Part shown: piece by piece, positions 44,220 through 53,419 of the stretch | How the letters are laid out: each line of letters opens with the position of its first letter | Position numbering within the stretch: position 1 is the first letter of the stretch | Assembly (NCBI RefSeq): GCF_009858175.1 | Contig: NZ_CP047393.1 | Coordinates: 3,782,001-3,846,000 of the forward strand | Origin: Pontibacillus sp. HMF3514 | GTDB taxonomy: Bacteria > Bacillota > Bacilli > Bacillales > BH030062 | Length of the DNA: 64,000 bases | Direction: 5' to 3' | Program-made: the position numbers and the translations under genes | The notes under the pieces: model-generated | Database searches by the model: none | What the model saw: the letters and a program-made list of their open reading frames with translations, nothing else | Told to the model about the DNA's origin: nothing

Positions 44220-46052
44220 TTAATGGTTTCCATAAGAAGAAGCTTTTTGACTCTGAGTAGATACCAGTCCAGCATAAAATCCATCCTGCTTCACTAATTC
44301 CTCATGGGAACCACGTTCAATGATTTCTCCTTCATTCAGCACAAGAATCTGATCTGCATTTTGAATCGTATTTAATCGATGGGCAATGACAAAGCTTGTT
44401 CTTCCTTCCATTAGCTTTCCAAGAGCATTATTTATTTTGATTTCCGTAATCGTATCGATACTACTTGTTGCTTCATCCAGAATAAGGAGTGATGGATTGG
44501 ATAGCATCGCTCGTGCTATAGACAGTAGCTGTCTTTGCCCCTGGCTAATGCCACTTCCGTCTGACTGGAGAACTGTATCATATCCATCCTGGAGATTGGT
44601 TATAAAATGGTGTGCATTGGCAGATTTCGCTGCTTCCTCTATCTCCTCATCAGTTGCGTCTAATCGCCCGTAACGAATGTTTTCTCGAACGGTTGTTTCA
44701 AATAAAAAAGAATCCTGAAGTACAGTACCAACGTGGTTGCGAAGGCTTTTCCGTGTAATCTCATTCATATTTTTTCCATCAATTAAAATCTCACCTGATT
44801 CCGGTTCATAAAAACGTGCAAGCAAAGATATAATCGTTGTTTTCCCTGCTCCAGTTGGACCAACAAGTGCAACTGTTTCTCCCGGAGAAGCGTGAAAGTT
44901 AATGTTGTTTAACGTATCCTCATCCCCTTCATATGAAAAGGATACATCTCTAAACTCCACTTCGCCGTTTAGGTCACTTAATTCTTTAGCGTTTTCAGCA
45001 TCTTTCTCTTCTGGTTCATCTAAAATGTTAAATACTCGCTCTGCCCCGGCAACAGCGGATAAGATCATATTAAACTGGTTAGCCAGATCACTCAGCGGTC
45101 GGGTGAACTGACGAGAATACGTGGTGAATGTAACAATCACACCAATCGAGACACCCCATCCCCCACCGATGGCTAGAGCACCACCAAGACCTACAATAAT
45201 AGCAAAGCTTACATTGTTCAGCATGTTCATAAGTTTTGGGATGAAGCCTGTATATGTCATAGCCCAATATCCACTATTACGGAGCGCTTCATTTTTCTTT
45301 TTAAAGGAATCAATCATGTTTTCTTCCTGCGAGAACATTTTAATGATGTTATGCCCGGTAATGGACTCTTCGATGAATCCATTCAATTCTCCTAGGTTCT
45401 TTTGTTGCTCCTTAAAAAAGACACTCGTTCGCTTCGTAATCCACTTCATACCATAAAACATGACTGGCACAATCGTTAGTGTTAAAAGCGTAAGCATTGG
45501 ACTGAGCCAGAGCATCATCCCTACGGTTCCTATTAATGTAATAGTACTTGTCGTGAACTGAATGACAGATGAATTTAGTGTTTTACTTACATTTTCAATA
45601 TCATTCGTTACGCGGCTCATGATTTCCCCGTGCTGCTTCTTTTGGTAAAAAGACATATTAAGCTTTTGTAAGTGAGAAAAAAGATCATTTCTCATAGTGA
45701 ATACACTATTTTGAGCAATTCCGATCATCCAAAAGTTTTGCAAGAACACTGCTGTAAACTGAAACAGGTAGATCAGTAACAGTAATCCTAACATCCAAAG
45801 AAGAGTATCAGGATCAGGGTTAGCTATCACTTTATCCACTGCCACCCCAAGGTAATAGGGGCCCAGCAAAGAGAGTATAGAACTAATAAGCACCATAGAT
45901 AATACAAGAAGGAACTTACCTTTTTCTCGACTTAAGTACTTCCATATCCGGAAGACCGTTCCCTTTATATCATCAATTTTAGGAGGCTGGATCTTCATCC
46001 CACGATTTTGGTGTGGATGTGAACGACCTCGATTTTCCGTTTGCTTCGCCAT
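44220..46052 (-). CDS. ABC exporter half-transporter, catalytic subunit (YfiC/BmrD-like)
   Basis: 610 residues: six-helix exporter domain then an ATPase domain with Walker A GPTGAGKTT, Walker B LLILDEATSS (catalytic Glu present) and switch His in IAHRL, but a degenerate signature ISQGQ. It complements its partner, whose Glu and His are replaced while its LSGGQ is intact, so the pair forms one active and one degenerate ATP site. Start one base after the partner's stop (translational coupling). Multidrug or lipid export likely. Confidence 0.9.
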   Translation of the reverse strand: MAKQTENRGRSHPHQNRGMKIQPPKIDDIKGTVFRIWKYLSREKGKFLLVLSMVLISSILSLLGPYYLGVAVDKVIANPDPDTLLWMLGLLLLIYLFQFTAVFLQNFWMIGIAQNSVFTMRNDLFSHLQKLNMSFYQKKQHGEIMSRVTNDIENVSKTLNSSVIQFTTSTITLIGTVGMMLWLSPMLTLLTLTIVPVMFYGMKWITKRTSVFFKEQQKNLGELNGFIEESITGHNIIKMFSQEENMIDSFKKKNEALRNSGYWAMTYTGFIPKLMNMLNNVSFAIIVGLGGALAIGGGWGVSIGVIVTFTTYSRQFTRPLSDLANQFNMILSAVAGAERVFNILDEPEEKDAENAKELSDLNGEVEFRDVSFSYEGDEDTLNNINFHASPGETVALVGPTGAGKTTIISLLARFYEPESGEILIDGKNMNEITRKSLRNHVGTVLQDSFLFETTVRENIRYGRLDATDEEIEEAAKSANAHHFITNLQDGYDTVLQSDGSGISQGQRQLLSIARAMLSNPSLLILDEATSSIDTITEIKINNALGKLMEGRTSFVIAHRLNTIQNADQILVLNEGEIIERGSHEELVKQDGFYAGLVSTQSQKASSYGNH

Positions 46053-46053
46053 C

Positions 46054-47772
46054 CTACACCACCCCTTTTTGTACCTGCGATTCATAAATACGTTGATACA
46101 TCTTACTGTTTTGTAGCAGGGCATTGTGGTTACCCTGGTCTACAATGGACCCTTGGCGAAGGACAATAATGTGATCGGCTTCTTTAACAGAGCTGATTTT
46201 CTGCGCAATAATAAACACCGTACATTTTAATTCTTGCAAGGTTCGTAAAATATCCGCTTCTGTATTTGCATCAAGCGCACTCGTACTGTCATCTAGAACG
46301 AGCACACTTGGCTTTTTAACCAGAGCTCTAGCTATGGATAGTCGTTGCTTTTGGCCGCCCGATAGATTTACACCTTTTTGACCGATCTGAGTATCATATC
46401 CCTCTGCTAAGCTTTCTATAAAGCGATGGATATTGGCTTCTTCCGCTGCTCTCTGAATTTCTTCATTCGTTGCATCATCTTTGCCCCATGCAATGTTTTC
46501 ACGAATCGTACCCGTGAAAAGGTGAGCTTCCTGAGGGACAAACCCGACCTGCTTTCTTAATGCTTTGATATTTATTTCGCTTGAGTCTTGACCATCGATA
46601 TAAATGGTTCCACTGGTGGGCTCATATAATCTTGGTATAAGTTGTGTCAGTGATGACTTACCAGACCCAGTTTCCCCTAGAATCCCTACCATCTCCCCCG
46701 CTCCAATGTTAAAAGAGACATCATGTAATGCTGGTACTTGAGAAGAAGGATAGGAGAAGGATACGGATTCAAAAGTGATACTTCCAGATATGTCTTTCTG
46801 AGGAGATGTGTCCTTCCATACTTCTGAGGTAGATTCTTGATGCAAAACTTCCGTTATCCGTGTTGCAGATGCTCTTCCTCGTGAAAACATCATAATCAAA
46901 AAAGTAAACACAGAAAATGAGAACATCATTCGAGTCCCGTAATTCAATACAGAGACAAGCTCCCCTTCTTGTGCTCCATTTGTACGTAACTCCAAAGCAC
47001 CAAACCAGAGTAGCGCAACTAGAGCAACGTTCATCCCGAACATCACGATAGGCATCGTTGTTTCCATAAGGCGCAGCGCAGTTTTATTGGATTTCATAAG
47101 AGGAATGTTTACGTTCAAAAAACCTTGTCTTTCATACTCTCCTCTATCATAGGCTTTGACTAAACGCATATTAACGAGGTTTTCACGAATAACGCGGTTC
47201 ACGCCATCAAGTCGCTTTTGTACCTTTTGAAAAAGTCGAACGCCTTTTGTCATAATCCAGAACATGAGGATAAAAAGAAACGGTACAGCCATTAGAAGAA
47301 TGCCTGCCAATTGTGCATGGACAACAAATGCCATGATCATTCCACCAATGATGAAAAGGGGGGCACGAAGCATGATACGCATCCCCATAAACAAGAACCC
47401 TTGAACCTGTGTCACATCATTAGTGAGTCTAGTTATTAACGAAGATGTCGGAAAAGACTGAAAATGAATGGGGGAAAACGCCTGTATTTTTTCATACATG
47501 TCTCTCCTTAGGTCATGCCCTACTCCCTGACTAACATTAGCCGCAAAGAATGAACTAGCTATCCCCGCTGCAAAAGCTACGAGCGATAAGCCAAGTAGTA
47601 ACCCTCCCCATGTAGCCACAGCTGACATGTCTTTCTGCAAAATCCCTTGATCAATAATAACCCCCATTAAAAATGGTTGTGATAGTTCAACAGCCAATTC
47701 AACGAGCATAAGCACAATGGCCATCACAAAAGAAAACTTATACGAGCGTAAATATGTAAGTACTGCCTTCAT
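46054..47772 (-). CDS. ABC exporter half-transporter, degenerate-site subunit (YfiB/BmrC-like)
   Basis: 572 residues: exporter membrane domain, then Walker A GETGSGKSS, canonical LSGGQKQR, but Walker B reads LVLDDSTSALD (Asp for the catalytic Glu) and the switch loop IIAQKIS has Gln for His. This matches the inactive-site subunit of heterodimeric exporters such as BmrC or TM287. Start chosen at the ATG after GGGGGATCAAGGT. Confidence 0.9.
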   Translation of the reverse strand: MKAVLTYLRSYKFSFVMAIVLMLVELAVELSQPFLMGVIIDQGILQKDMSAVATWGGLLLGLSLVAFAAGIASSFFAANVSQGVGHDLRRDMYEKIQAFSPIHFQSFPTSSLITRLTNDVTQVQGFLFMGMRIMLRAPLFIIGGMIMAFVVHAQLAGILLMAVPFLFILMFWIMTKGVRLFQKVQKRLDGVNRVIRENLVNMRLVKAYDRGEYERQGFLNVNIPLMKSNKTALRLMETTMPIVMFGMNVALVALLWFGALELRTNGAQEGELVSVLNYGTRMMFSFSVFTFLIMMFSRGRASATRITEVLHQESTSEVWKDTSPQKDISGSITFESVSFSYPSSQVPALHDVSFNIGAGEMVGILGETGSGKSSLTQLIPRLYEPTSGTIYIDGQDSSEINIKALRKQVGFVPQEAHLFTGTIRENIAWGKDDATNEEIQRAAEEANIHRFIESLAEGYDTQIGQKGVNLSGGQKQRLSIARALVKKPSVLVLDDSTSALDANTEADILRTLQELKCTVFIIAQKISSVKEADHIIVLRQGSIVDQGNHNALLQNSKMYQRIYESQVQKGVV

Positions 47773-47833
47773 ACCTTGATCCCCCAATTGCTTTGTACAA
47801 CTATCTTTTTATATATATGATTGCTACGATTGA

Positions 47834-48454
47834 TCATGATTGTGCTGAATTATGCTTACGATCTTCAATAATAGTTTCTATCTTTGTAAACACCCATTGC
47901 AAAGCTAACCCGTGGAGGAGAACGCCTACAATGGAAGTGATCACAAACATCCATAGAGAAATTCCCTCTTGGATATCTACCATGCGATGACCGAAGAAAA
48001 TCAGGTGTCCAAAAACAGCATAGGTCGCATCCCAAAACGAAAGAACATTTTCCTCTAAACGCCAGACAAGAAATGATTGAACGAGTAAGAATAATAGAAG
48101 AAAGGTAAAGATCCACACCTTTGATTGGTACGTCAATTTTTGGACAAAGGGTTGGATATAATACTTAGTAATGGTTTTAATACGGAACAAATAAATTAAA
48201 CGAACTATACGTGCCATCTGGAAAAACTGATCGAGCGGAATAACCGCGATGACGAGAAAGGGATTCTTCTTAATAAACTCCCATTTTTTACTGGAGACCG
48301 TAAGGCGAATAACAAAATCCACAAAAAAGATGAACCACACCACCCAATTTATAGCAGAATTATAAGCACTTTCTGTCCAAAGGGTCATTATGGTCATCAT
48401 CACTAATAGAATCATGATGCCTTCATACAATCGTTTAAAAACTTGCTTCTTCAT
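47834..48454 (-). CDS. Voltage-gated-channel-like membrane protein lacking a K+ selectivity filter
   Basis: 206 residues. Four N-terminal helices with an S4-like arginine ladder (ARIVRLIYLFRIKTITKYY near residues 80-98), then two helices flanking a pore-like loop. The loop reads FGHLIFFGHRMVD where channels have TxGYGD, so the K+ filter is absent. Probably a channel relative with altered or lost conduction. Located 60 bp upstream of the ABC exporter genes in the same direction. Confidence 0.75.
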   Translation of the reverse strand: MKKQVFKRLYEGIMILLVMMTIMTLWTESAYNSAINWVVWFIFFVDFVIRLTVSSKKWEFIKKNPFLVIAVIPLDQFFQMARIVRLIYLFRIKTITKYYIQPFVQKLTYQSKVWIFTFLLLFLLVQSFLVWRLEENVLSFWDATYAVFGHLIFFGHRMVDIQEGISLWMFVITSIVGVLLHGLALQWVFTKIETIIEDRKHNSAQS

Positions 48455-48802
48455 TCGATCTCTCTCCCAGATTGAGTTCGTTCTATTATATCATGATTGT
48501 TTTAGTAACCGGAAAGACTGGCAGTGACGCTTTTACCAAAACATAATAGTTTCATAACCTCATGCTCTATGTTAAAGTATTTCGAGTGTAGAAAGAAATC
48601 ATTTAGTATCGAGCGATATTGTGGCATTTGCAGGCAGTAATTTAGATAGTGCGGGCGGTTTTATACTTTTGCGAGCGAAACTTGCTTGGATTCGAGCGCT
48701 TTCTCTGACTTTTCGGGCGAACTGCTAATAGAGGTGAACGCCCCTCCACTTTTACGTTCGAGTTCGATATAAACTATAACATTCACACCAAGGAGGTAAC
48801 TC
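48455..48802. other. Intergenic region with GAGCG/GGGCG word series
   Basis: About 350 bp. Short words TCGAGCG, GCGGGCGG, GCGAGCGAAACT, TCGAGCGCT, CGGGCGAAC recur at roughly 25-35-bp steps between 48,608 and 48,730. No gene, terminator or palindromic hairpin of note. Holds the promoters of two divergent genes. Confidence 0.4.
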
Positions 48803-50137
48803 ATGCAACAGGAGGCATCTATGACCAACAGATATTTTCAAACGGTTATTACGTTAAGTGTTTGCGTTTGGCTTGTTGTAATGAATACAACCATGTTTAA
48901 TGTCGCATTGCCGAACGTGTTAAAGGACTTTTCACTATCTCCTTCTTTAGGTGCTTGGGTTGTGTCTGGGTATTCGATTGTGCTGGCGATATTTACGATC
49001 ACTTACACCAGACTGTCCGATTATTTACCCATACGAAGACTCTTATTTATAGGAATTTCTATATTTGGAACAGCATCTCTGTTTGGATTTTTTACGACTA
49101 ATTTTATATGGCTGATGATTGCCCGTTTAACACAAGCTGCCGGGGCAGCTGCGATCCCAGGTCTTTCATTTGTTTTTGCCGGCCGTTATGTTCCGATTGA
49201 AAAGAGGGGACGCGCGATGGCGTTGATCGCTTCGGCATCATCTCTTGGATTCGGGCTTGGACCAGTTGTAGGCGGAGCCATCACAGATTATCTTGATTGG
49301 AATTATTTATTCATATTTACGCTGATGGTGATGCTGCTCATCCCGGTCTTAAGTCGATTACTGCCAAAAGAAGAAGTGAGCCATGGTACATTTGATATAA
49401 TAGGTGCTCTGTTAACAGGACTTACAGTGACGTCATTCCTAGTCTTTATATCAACATTACAATGGTATTATGCATTTGCGGGGATTCTTCTCACAGGACT
49501 ATTGTGGCTACGAATAAATCGCATGGAGTTGCCGTTTATCCAACCGAAGCTTCTGAAAAACAAAGGGTACCGTACCATTCTTTATATGAGCTACCTTGGG
49601 TTTACAACACACTTTGCGATTTTGGTTCTCATGCCATTAATGCTTCAGCATGTATTCAGCAGAAACCCTTCTACTGTGGGATTAATCATTTTTCCAGGTG
49701 CTCTATTATCTGCCGTAGCTGCGATTTATGTTGGGCGATTGATTGATCGATACGGAAACATCAAAATTATGCTAATGGCGCATGTGCTGCTTACCATTTC
49801 AACGGTGATCTTTTACTTCCTTTCACCAATGAGCGCGTATATGATTATGTTTGGTTACATGTTTACAAGCTTTGGTTTCTCGAGTCTATCATCTAGCTCA
49901 ACAAATGAAGTATCACGAATGTTACCAGATGAATTGATTGGTTCTGGTATTGGTTTCAAACAACTAATCCAATTTGTTGGATCAGCGACAGGACCAGTCA
50001 TTGCTGGAATTTTCCTTGAACTAGCTGGACGATCCTATTCCGCAGAATCATTTCAGTACACGTTTTTATTCATTACCGGATTAATGACGTTATCGTGCGT
50101 GATCTTTTTCATCTATTCTAGAAAATTAGCGAAGTAA
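48803..50137 (+). CDS. MFS transporter, DHA2-like drug efflux family
   Basis: 444 residues, 12-14 predicted helices; N-terminal pattern NTTMFNVALPNVLKDF and motif C-like GLGPVVGGAITDYLDWNYLF place it with EmrB/QacA/TetL-type proton antiporters. Two ATGs (48803 and 48821), each with its own GGAGG, could both start translation. Substrate unknown; resistance is not implied. Confidence 0.87.
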   Translation: MQQEASMTNRYFQTVITLSVCVWLVVMNTTMFNVALPNVLKDFSLSPSLGAWVVSGYSIVLAIFTITYTRLSDYLPIRRLLFIGISIFGTASLFGFFTTNFIWLMIARLTQAAGAAAIPGLSFVFAGRYVPIEKRGRAMALIASASSLGFGLGPVVGGAITDYLDWNYLFIFTLMVMLLIPVLSRLLPKEEVSHGTFDIIGALLTGLTVTSFLVFISTLQWYYAFAGILLTGLLWLRINRMELPFIQPKLLKNKGYRTILYMSYLGFTTHFAILVLMPLMLQHVFSRNPSTVGLIIFPGALLSAVAAIYVGRLIDRYGNIKIMLMAHVLLTISTVIFYFLSPMSAYMIMFGYMFTSFGFSSLSSSSTNEVSRMLPDELIGSGIGFKQLIQFVGSATGPVIAGIFLELAGRSYSAESFQYTFLFITGLMTLSCVIFFIYSRKLAK

Positions 50138-50140
50138 GTA

Positions 50141-50175
50141 GAACCACTTCTTTTAGCCAGAGGTGGTTCTTTTTA
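50141..50175 (+). terminator. Terminator after DHA2 efflux gene
   Basis: GAACCACTTC/GAGGTGGTTC stem and five T. Confidence 0.85.
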
Positions 50176-50185
50176 TTCCAAAATA

Positions 50186-50222
50186 AAAACAAGGACATTC
50201 CATCCCAGAATGTCCTTGTTTT
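50186..50222 (-). terminator. Terminator of the cysteine dioxygenase gene
   Basis: AACAAGGACATTC/GAATGTCCTTGTT stem with T5 on the minus strand. Confidence 0.85.
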
Positions 50223-50223
50223 A

Positions 50224-50779
50224 TTATTGCCTTAACTGAATCTCCTTCACCTTCTCCCTTAATTTCTCAGGCCACCAGGCACCACAATCATCGGATACAA
50301 CACATGCAGCACAGGTTTCTAAATCATAAACCATCATACCTGTTATAGGAGGAGCGTAAAGATGTAAAGTCACTAGACCTGCCCCAACTTCATCTTTCAT
50401 TTTATGAACACCTTTTTTCGGAGCGAAAAAAAAGCTTCCCTTTTTGCTGTATTTCCGAAAAAAGTTCTTGTGGTAACTGATTTCCCTTCACTTCGTAAAC
50501 CGTATTATTTGTTGTGCCACTTAAGACTTGAATCCAGCCATAAGAACTCCCATGATCATGAGGAGCACATTCTAACTGTGACCAGTTCATTACTAATAAC
50601 TCAACTTCATCATTACTAAAAAGGAGCTTTCGATAATAGGGTTTTCCATCTGGTGATTGCAACTCTTGTTCAACCTTGTCTAATGATACGTTCATATCTT
50701 GAATCGCTTTCTTTAACTCCTCTTTCGACGGAGATTTTAATGGTCCTAATACATCCTCTATCCTTCTTTGTAATCCCAT
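50224..50779 (-). pseudogene. Cysteine dioxygenase with frameshift in an A8/T8 run
   Basis: Mononuclear iron enzyme oxidising cysteine to sulfinate. The first frame encodes the cupin core with His74 and His76 (APHDHGSSYGW) and ends early at ...FFRSEKRCS. The rest is in the next frame: APKKGVHKMKDEVGAGLVTL, the third iron ligand TLHLYAPP and WWPEKLREK, ending at TAA 50224. Reducing the eight-base run at 50,426-50,433 to seven restores one frame of ~185 residues. Slippage, pseudogene or sequencing error. Confidence 0.8.
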
Positions 50780-50965
50780 CTATTCCCCTCCATATTTTCC
50801 TATTGGTAGAAACGAAAATCATCCCGAAACATTGACCCTCATAGATTTAACTCCCCTTTCCAATGGATTCAGTCTATCTATCCTATGCTAGTCTTATATA
50901 GACATGAGAAAGTTATGGAGATAGGAGGGAACAATATACCATGAAAAGAAGTGATTAGAATGAAA

Positions 50966-51352
50966 TTATGTACTCTGTTTTCTCTTTTTATAGAAGAATA
51001 ATTCAAATGCAACAATAATAATAGCGAACCAAAACGTACCATTATCAAGAGAAAACACAGCATCAGGATTGGTTTTGGGCAGTAAATTTAAAAGTAAGAG
51101 TAAACTAAATAAGTAAATGGAGATATATGGGGCTTTTCTTTCATTTTTTGTGGAAGACTTTGGTTTAGTGAGCATGCCAAATATAAAACTAAGTACAAGA
51201 ACAACGAGGAGCACTGTCGTAGTTAATACTTGAAAAACCCCAACAGTAGGGTAATAACTTTCTATAAGCAACAAAGAAAGACATACAAGAGCGATAATCT
51301 CAAAACCATTCCTGATAAAAAACAACAGTAGCCCCCCTTTTTTAAAATGCAA
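50966..51352 (-). CDS. Hypothetical membrane protein, 128 residues
   Basis: Four hydrophobic helices with a basic loop (MLTKPKSSTKNERKAP) and basic ends; no family recognised. Ribosome site weak (AAAAAAGGGGGG near the start). Confidence 0.55.
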   Translation of the reverse strand: MHFKKGGLLLFFIRNGFEIIALVCLSLLLIESYYPTVGVFQVLTTTVLLVVLVLSFIFGMLTKPKSSTKNERKAPYISIYLFSLLLLLNLLPKTNPDAVFSLDNGTFWFAIIIVAFELFFYKKRKQST

Positions 51353-51413
51353 CTCATTATATTTCCATTATAAACCATTAACCAATTAAGCGATATGAAT
51401 TAGGAGGATGAAC

Positions 51414-51821
51414 ATGCTGAAATTAAAAGATTTAAACTTAGCCATGGACCACAAAAAAGCTCTTACTACCCATATGGTTGAGCTAAAAAAGAAATTAGAT
51501 AATGGCGATTTAACAGAACAAGAGTTTGTAAACAAAAGAGGGAAACTCGTGATTTTCACCCAATCAACTATGATCGAGGGACAGGTGAATTTATTTGATC
51601 AAGAATCGAATAAACCCACCTTTTTTGAATATGGTTTGGAAGATCTTGAGGGTGGCTTAGATGATCTTCCACCAGAGATGACAGCTTTCAACGTATCAGG
51701 ACCTATTCACATCAAACACGCTATTATTAAACCCCTGACTAATGGGGAGACAACAATGCTGGATGAAATGATTTTATTCTCGGATCAAATTATGGGGTTA
51801 GGCTTTAAAGGGATAACATAG
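51414..51821 (+). CDS. Hypothetical protein, 135 residues
   Basis: Soluble and acidic; no family recognised. Contains LDNGDLTEQEFVNKRGKLVI and a Gly/Asp-rich EDLEGGLDDLPPE segment. The second ATG is chosen because AGGAGG is six bases upstream. Confidence 0.65.
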   Translation: MLKLKDLNLAMDHKKALTTHMVELKKKLDNGDLTEQEFVNKRGKLVIFTQSTMIEGQVNLFDQESNKPTFFEYGLEDLEGGLDDLPPEMTAFNVSGPIHIKHAIIKPLTNGETTMLDEMILFSDQIMGLGFKGIT

Positions 51822-51836
51822 GAATGTTATTTAAGG

Positions 51837-51874
51837 GAAAGGCGCCCTTCTTTTAGAAGGATGCGCCTTTTTAT
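51837..51874. terminator. Terminator between the 135-residue gene and the GNAT gene
   Basis: AAGGCGCCCTTCT/AGAAGGATGCGCCTT stem with T5; convergent genes. Confidence 0.85.
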
Positions 51875-52389
51875 TATTCCATGAATGGTGTTGAGTATCT
51901 AACGGTGCCTTCTACATGTTGAAGAGCGTTTTCTTTTAACTCTTGAACCATAAAGGCTTCATCAGGTACATCAAAAGGAGCTTCGATATTATAGTGGCTT
52001 GCTTTTAAGAAGCCAAATTTAGGGTAGTACTGATCATGCCCCAGAACCACGACTGATTCAAAGCCCAAAGATTTTGCTCGCTTTATCCCCTCGTTTATAA
52101 GAGATCCTCCAATGCCCTTCTTTTGAAAGTGAGGATGAACAGCCATTGGTGCCAACGCTAAAGAAGGAACCGATCTTCCTTCATTCTCGATAGAGATCCG
52201 TGTGAAAAGAATGTGGCCAATTACATTGTTTTCATTGTTTACTGCCACTAACGAAAGCTCTGGAATAAAAGCATTCGAATCTCTTAGGCGCTCGATCAGT
52301 TCAAATTCATCTTCCTGATTAAATGCCAGATCATTCACTTCTTTGACTTCATTTATATCTTCTTCATTTTCTTGACGTATGTGATGCAT
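51874..52389 (-). CDS. GNAT family N-acetyltransferase (YhbS-like)
   Basis: 171 residues with the acetyl-CoA loop VHPHFQKKGIGGSL and LGHDQYYPKFGF, typical of the YhbS subgroup. Substrate unknown. Start preceded by GGAGGGGGGAA. Confidence 0.88.
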   Translation of the reverse strand: MHHIRQENEEDINEVKEVNDLAFNQEDEFELIERLRDSNAFIPELSLVAVNNENNVIGHILFTRISIENEGRSVPSLALAPMAVHPHFQKKGIGGSLINEGIKRAKSLGFESVVVLGHDQYYPKFGFLKASHYNIEAPFDVPDEAFMVQELKENALQHVEGTVRYSTPFME

Positions 52390-52612
52390 CCATTCCCCCC
52401 TCCATTCTTGTATAAGTTTAACTCATGAATTGAAATCTGAGCGACAAATTGAGCAGGGTCACCTAGCTAAAGAGCGTAAAAGTGATTGATCTAAGGATGA
52501 GCGTAGGTTTTGATACGTAGGTGTCATACACTTCATTTAGGCGTGACTTTTCTTTCTTAAGCGTCACTCTCCACCTTTGTGCTTAACATAAAAAGGAGGC
52601 ACATGGCCCCCC
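52390..52612. other. Intergenic region with spaced GAGCG-type words
   Basis: Between 52,437 and 52,575 the words GAGCGAC, GAGCAGG, GAGCGTAAAAGTG, GAGCGTAGG, GGCGTGAC and AGCGTCAC recur about every 25-30 bp, similar in style to the series at 48.6 kb. Nothing else recognised. Confidence 0.4.
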
Positions 52613-53404
52613 TTATGATTCTTGTATTCGGTTATGGTGCGTGTACACATTTAGTCGATGTTCTCGAATAAAACCGACTGTCGTGATCCCAAGGTCATCC
52701 GCTAAATCCAGCGCAAGTGTAGTGGGTGCAGATTTAGATAGAATAATCCCAACGCCAATCTTTGAAACTTTTAAAAGCACTTCAGAAGAAATACGTCCAG
52801 AGAATGCGATAACTTTATCACGTAAGGAAATTCGGTTCTTTAGGCAGTAGCCATAGATCTTATCCAGTGCATTATGGCGGCCGATGTCTGAATAGGAAAC
52901 CACGATTTCATCCGTAGTACAGAGCGCTGCATTATGCAATCCTCCTGTCATATGGAAGTTCGAGGAGGTCTCCTGCATTTTGCTCATCAAATTCATACAA
53001 GCTTGCACCGATAACGTTGTGTCTGTCCGGATCGTCTTGGCTGTTCTCACGTCATTCTGAAAATAGAACTGCCGGCTTTTCCCACAGCAGGATCCAATAA
53101 AACGCTTGGAGTGCCCTTCCTGATTAAGCTGCACCTGTTTGGTTAGTTCTACATAAGCAAAACCTTGGTCCTCATCTACCTGAAGAGACTTTACCTCATT
53201 TAAAAAAAGGATTAATCCCTCTGATGCCATAAAACCAATAACCAATTCCTCCAAATGTTCAGGAGTACAGACCATTGTGGCGAATTCCTCACCGTTCACC
53301 ATAATTGTGAGCGGATATTCTGAGGCTACTGTATCCTCGACCTCATCAAATGAATCTACTTCATATTTGTGTACATGTCGTTGTTCCATAATCTCTTTTT
53401 TCAT
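52613..53404 (-). CDS. fdhD: Formate dehydrogenase accessory sulfurtransferase FdhD
   Basis: Transfers sulfur to the molybdenum cofactor of formate dehydrogenase. 263 residues; the reactive cysteine pair is Cys106-Cys107 in GSCCGKS, and the conserved SDIGRHNALDK occurs near residue 171. Directly follows the formate dehydrogenase gene (15 bp), as expected for its client. Start at the ATG nine bases from AGAGG. Confidence 0.93.
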   Translation of the reverse strand: MKKEIMEQRHVHKYEVDSFDEVEDTVASEYPLTIMVNGEEFATMVCTPEHLEELVIGFMASEGLILFLNEVKSLQVDEDQGFAYVELTKQVQLNQEGHSKRFIGSCCGKSRQFYFQNDVRTAKTIRTDTTLSVQACMNLMSKMQETSSNFHMTGGLHNAALCTTDEIVVSYSDIGRHNALDKIYGYCLKNRISLRDKVIAFSGRISSEVLLKVSKIGVGIILSKSAPTTLALDLADDLGITTVGFIREHRLNVYTHHNRIQES

Positions 53405-53419
53405 AATCAAACGCCTCTT

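Noticed and set aside
46053-46124. N-terminal extension of the second ABC half-transporter
   Set aside because: Overlaps the end of the partner gene; the coupled ATG one base after the partner stop has the ribosome site.
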